From Dehalococcoidia bacterium (GTDB lineage: Bacteria > Chloroflexota > Dehalococcoidia > Lucifugimonadales > UBA3495), in NCBI GenBank assembly GCA_003523055.1, contig DPHC01000002.1, positions 74,669-82,930 on the forward strand: DNA of 8,262 nucleotides. Reading direction: 5' to 3'. Within the stretch, counting starts at the first letter, position 1, and each line of letters begins with the position of its first letter. The translations under genes and the position numbers were made by a program. This document shows positions 5,959 to 8,262 of this stretch, piece after piece. The notes under the pieces were generated by a model, which was not told the origin of the DNA, ran no database searches, and saw only the letters and a list, made by a program, of their open reading frames with translations.

Positions 5959-6972
5959 TCAGCCACCACAGCGAAGTACTGGCATAACAGTATCAGCAAA
6001 TGTTTCCATTGCTTTGATGCCCTCTGAAACAGGCATTCCAGGCCAACACATTCTTAAACTAATCTGATCTATACCAAGGTCAACATACCGTTTAAGTTCC
6101 GTAGCGCAATCTTCCGGGTTGCCTATTATAAATCGATCTTTGGCTAGTTCTTGGAAAGAATCAGCAAACTTGTCGTCTGCAGGCAAAGCCTTATCCTGAC
6201 CCCATTTAGCATACGCATCGTATTTTCCTCCCAAAAATGGAGCTGCTATCTTCATTGCTTCTTCTCTGTCTCGATGCACAAAGAGTTCCCGTCCCATTGG
6301 GAGATTATCTGGCACTGTACTACCTGCCTCATTAGCTGTTGCTTTATATAATTCAATCTGACGTTTAATTGTCGGAAAATTGGCATGAGGATTAACGTAC
6401 CAAGTTAAATCATTTTTAGCTGCTCGCTCTATAGCTGAATCACTATTTGCAGCTAGCCAAAATGGAGGATTAGGTTGAGTGATGGGTTTCAGCACCATTC
6501 GTGCATTATCTATTTGGAAATGTTTACCATGAAAAGTTACGGCGTCCCCTGTCCAAAGTTGTTTTACTATGTTGATGCATTCCATGTATCTTGAGACTCG
6601 AAATTTGGGATTTACATTAAAAGCGTTATACTCCACATCTCTATACCCTAGTGCTCCTGCAACTATGAATTTGCCACCGGTAATAATATCTAAAGTGGCC
6701 ATTTGTTCAGCCAGATCTATTGGCAATTGGAGAGGAATCAATAAAGTTGCTACAATTTCCATATCTCCTGCTTCTGCAGATAATCTAGAAAGCAATGGTA
6801 TAGTTTGTAATTGTTGGTATGGCTCTGTTAAGTAATGTTGTCCCTGATATATAAAATCGAAGCCTAAATCTCTTCCGACCCTGACATATTCAAGAATTTG
6901 CTGGTAATGGGCAAACATGTTAGTCCCGGAGGGTTGTTGACCGATGCCAGTGAGGGATAGACCGATTTTCAT
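5959..6972 (-). CDS. LLM-class (bacterial luciferase-like) flavin-dependent oxidoreductase
   Basis: This 337-residue TIM-barrel protein is of normal family length. It begins MKIGLSLTG, then has LGFDFIYQGQHYLTEP (36-51), ATLLIPLQLPIDLAEQMATLDIITGGKFIVAGALGYRDVEYNAF (75-118, the typical luciferase-like core), a WTGDAVTFHGKHF block (140-152), PPFWLAANS (169-177) and the C-terminal signature IIGNPEDCATELKRYVDLGIDQISLR (282-307). Family members use reduced FMN, or F420, to oxygenate or oxidise diverse organics such as sulfonates, amines, terpenes and long-chain compounds. Sequence alone does not tell which cofactor or substrate applies here. It starts at an ATG preceded by AAGGAA 6 bases upstream. 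It is the last gene of a unit with the NHL protein (36-base gap) and DUF1501, and it ends at the bidirectional hairpin. A single protein without a flavin reductase beside it would need reduced flavin from elsewhere. Confidence 0.93.
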   Translation of the reverse strand: MKIGLSLTGIGQQPSGTNMFAHYQQILEYVRVGRDLGFDFIYQGQHYLTEPYQQLQTIPLLSRLSAEAGDMEIVATLLIPLQLPIDLAEQMATLDIITGGKFIVAGALGYRDVEYNAFNVNPKFRVSRYMECINIVKQLWTGDAVTFHGKHFQIDNARMVLKPITQPNPPFWLAANSDSAIERAAKNDLTWYVNPHANFPTIKRQIELYKATANEAGSTVPDNLPMGRELFVHRDREEAMKIAAPFLGGKYDAYAKWGQDKALPADDKFADSFQELAKDRFIIGNPEDCATELKRYVDLGIDQISLRMCWPGMPVSEGIKAMETFADTVMPVLRCGG

Positions 6973-7008
6973 AGTTAATTCCTTAATCGAAATTGATTAT
7001 TAACGGTT
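6973..7008 (-). other. 36-base gap between the NHL and flavin oxidoreductase genes
   Basis: This gap holds the AAGGAA ribosome binding site (6979-6984) and a weak 5-bp AT-rich inverted repeat (TAATC/GATTA). There is no terminator-like stem, so read-through from the NHL gene is expected. Confidence 0.5.
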
Positions 7009-8058
7009 TTAAAATTGGGTGAACAAAGTCGGGCTTCTCAAAGGTTCTGCAATTTGTTCCGCAGTCAATGGCAGAACTTCGTTTTTATAAACCTGTATGC
7101 GATGGGATGCATAGTCAGTTATGTAAACTGTGCCATTTTTGTCCACTTTAACTGAAGTTGGATTGCGTAAACTTTTTTGCGGTTCCAGAGGCGTCATTTC
7201 TCTGATTCTAAGAGCCACTGGATTACTGTATAAAAAATCCAATCCTTGTTTTGATAACGTGGCGTCTCCGGTGATTTTCTGTACGAAATTCCCTTCTGAA
7301 TTAAACAATTGCACACGGCTAAGTTCTTTATCTGCTACGAAGGCATCACCGTTTTGATCTACAGCAATTCCAGTAGGTTGTTTGAATTCACCATCTTCGG
7401 ACCCCTCATTACCAAAGGTTGAAAGAAATTTACCGTTGTCATTAAATATTTGTACTCTGTGATTTCTCCAGTCTGTGACATAAATGTTGTTGTCGTCGGA
7501 CACGCTTATGCCCCAAGGCATATTCAATTGCCCATTCTCCTGACCCTCTGCGCCAAAACTATCGAGGAATTTACCTGAAGTGGTAAATCGGTCGATGCGA
7601 TTGTTCATAGCATTAACTATTAGTAAATTTCCTGAAGAGTCGAATTCGATCCCAGAAGGGCGATTCAATTGACCCAGTTCTGGGCCTGACTCCCCCCATT
7701 GTTCAAGCAATTTCCCGTCAGTAGTGATGTGAGATATCAGGTTAGTTCCTTCATCTGACATAAACAACGTACCATCGGTGTGATAAGCAACAGCAGCTGG
7801 CCAAATATACTGACCTTCTACATTAAAGTCTCCCCCATCTCCACCACCACCTTTGCCAACCAAATTAAACGCTAATAAAGCATCATCGTTAGTCGTCAAA
7901 GTTCTTATAAAAGTAACACCTTGACCTCCGCGGCACAGCACGTAAAGTTTGTCGTCCTCACCAATTGTTAAATCTGATGGAGTGTTCGTTAGGCGACGCA
8001 TACCTAAAGTTTTATTATATGATAATCCTATTCTTAATAAAGCATGTGGTTTGCTCAT
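7009..8058 (-). CDS. NHL-repeat beta-propeller protein
   Basis: This 349-residue protein has about six propeller repeats: about 22-55, 85-120, 128-168, 176-216, 224-262 and 296-326. Each has the NHL pattern P-x-G-(I/V)-x-(V/F)-D-x-x-G-x-(I/L)-x-(V/I)-(T/V)-D, followed by N/S-x-R-(V/I)-(Q/D)-x-F, as in NMPWGISVSDDNNIYVTDW and NHRVQIF. A glycine-rich loop (69-77) separates blades 1 and 2. There is no signal peptide and no anchor, so a cytoplasmic place is likely. NHL propellers act as binding scaffolds, and some have enzyme roles (peptidyl-hydroxyglycine lyase, SMP-30-like lactonases); no catalytic residues are assigned here. The ATG has AGGAG 9 bases upstream, overlapping the stop of the preceding DUF1501 gene. 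It is probably co-transcribed with DUF1501 and the flavin oxidoreductase. Confidence 0.88.
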   Translation of the reverse strand: MSKPHALLRIGLSYNKTLGMRRLTNTPSDLTIGEDDKLYVLCRGGQGVTFIRTLTTNDDALLAFNLVGKGGGGDGGDFNVEGQYIWPAAVAYHTDGTLFMSDEGTNLISHITTDGKLLEQWGESGPELGQLNRPSGIEFDSSGNLLIVNAMNNRIDRFTTSGKFLDSFGAEGQENGQLNMPWGISVSDDNNIYVTDWRNHRVQIFNDNGKFLSTFGNEGSEDGEFKQPTGIAVDQNGDAFVADKELSRVQLFNSEGNFVQKITGDATLSKQGLDFLYSNPVALRIREMTPLEPQKSLRNPTSVKVDKNGTVYITDYASHRIQVYKNEVLPLTAEQIAEPLRSPTLFTQF

Positions 8059-8070
8059 CTTTGAATTCTC

Positions 8071-8262
8071 CTAATTTAAAATCGGTATTTGCTCAAATTG
8101 ACCGCCGACAATCGAAGCACTATCCAAATGGAACCATTGGTCGATCACTGAAGAATAAAATCCTCTGAAGTCGTACTGAAATGCCAAATCTCCATTATCC
8201 GTCTTATTGGGTTCTATTGAAGGGTATTCGGAATACAATCCTCCGTTAACTCTATCTCCGAT
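8071..8262 (-). CDS. DUF1501 family protein, C-terminal 63 residues, 5' end off the window
   Basis: A minus-strand frame is open from the right edge to a TAG at 8073-8071. The 63 residues read GDRVNGGLYSEYPS (2-15), then GDLAFQYDFRGFYSSVIDQW (24-43), and end in SIVGGQFEQIPIL. This matches my recollection of the C-terminus of DUF1501 proteins, which have a G-D-x-V-x-G-G-x-Y-G-E-x-P-S block and a D-F-R-x-x-Y block. DUF1501 proteins belong to the alkaline-phosphatase/sulfatase-like fold group, are often Tat-exported and are often paired with DUF1800; their reaction is not established. The N-terminus and any export signal lie outside the window. The gene stops 12 bases before the NHL gene start, so the two are likely in one operon. 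Confidence 0.75.
   Translation of the reverse strand: MGDRVNGGLYSEYPSIEPNKTDNGDLAFQYDFRGFYSSVIDQWFHLDSASIVGGQFEQIPILN

Noticed and set aside
6979..7003. Hairpin TAATC/GATTA as an attenuator between the NHL and flavin oxidoreductase genes
   Set aside because: The 5-bp AT-rich stem is within chance expectation for this base composition.

Overview
The window looks like a bacterial chromosome segment, AT-rich and tightly packed. It carries parts or all of eight protein genes in three transcription blocks. The gene types are a luciferase-like flavin oxidoreductase, a molybdenum hydroxylase large subunit, an amidohydrolase_2/COG3618-type enzyme, a sugar-binding-like jelly-roll protein, an NHL propeller, DUF1501 and a B12-type radical SAM relative. 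This mix recalls marine SAR202-type Chloroflexota or related oligotrophic degraders. That placement is inference from gene content only; no rRNA or marker gene is present.

Block 1 (1-768, + strand) is the 3' end of a gene resembling the C-terminal half of a B12-binding radical SAM protein. The reading frame is open from base 1. The visible part spans the place where the iron-sulfur CxxxCxxC motif should be, and no such motif is seen. It converges with block 2.

Block 2 (3406 down to 822, - strand) is a three-gene operon in transcription order: an MFS_3-type transporter, an amidohydrolase_2 family hydrolase, and a small stand-alone jelly-roll (galactose-binding-like) protein. Gaps are 15 and 2 bases, so the last two genes are probably translationally coupled. 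The first two genes start with TTG, supported by ribosome binding sites.

A 178-base divergent intergenic region (3407-3584) separates block 2 from a complete molybdopterin-binding subunit of the xanthine dehydrogenase/aldehyde oxidase family (3585-5897, + strand). That gene has no FeS or FAD subunit gene beside it. It ends in a perfect 18-bp hairpin (5903-5942) that probably terminates transcription from both sides.

Block 3 (8262 down to 5959, - strand) is, in transcription order, the C-terminal end of a DUF1501 protein that runs off the right edge, an NHL-repeat beta-propeller protein, and an LLM-class flavin-dependent oxidoreductase. Gaps are 12 and 36 bases.

Together the blocks read as a catabolic neighbourhood: import or export (MFS), oxidation by a Mo hydroxylase and a flavin monooxygenase, and hydrolysis by an amidohydrolase with a possible carbohydrate/lactone-binding partner. 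No substrate can be named from sequence alone. I saw no tRNA, rRNA, CRISPR array, insertion sequence or phage gene, and no gene-free stretch longer than 300 bases.
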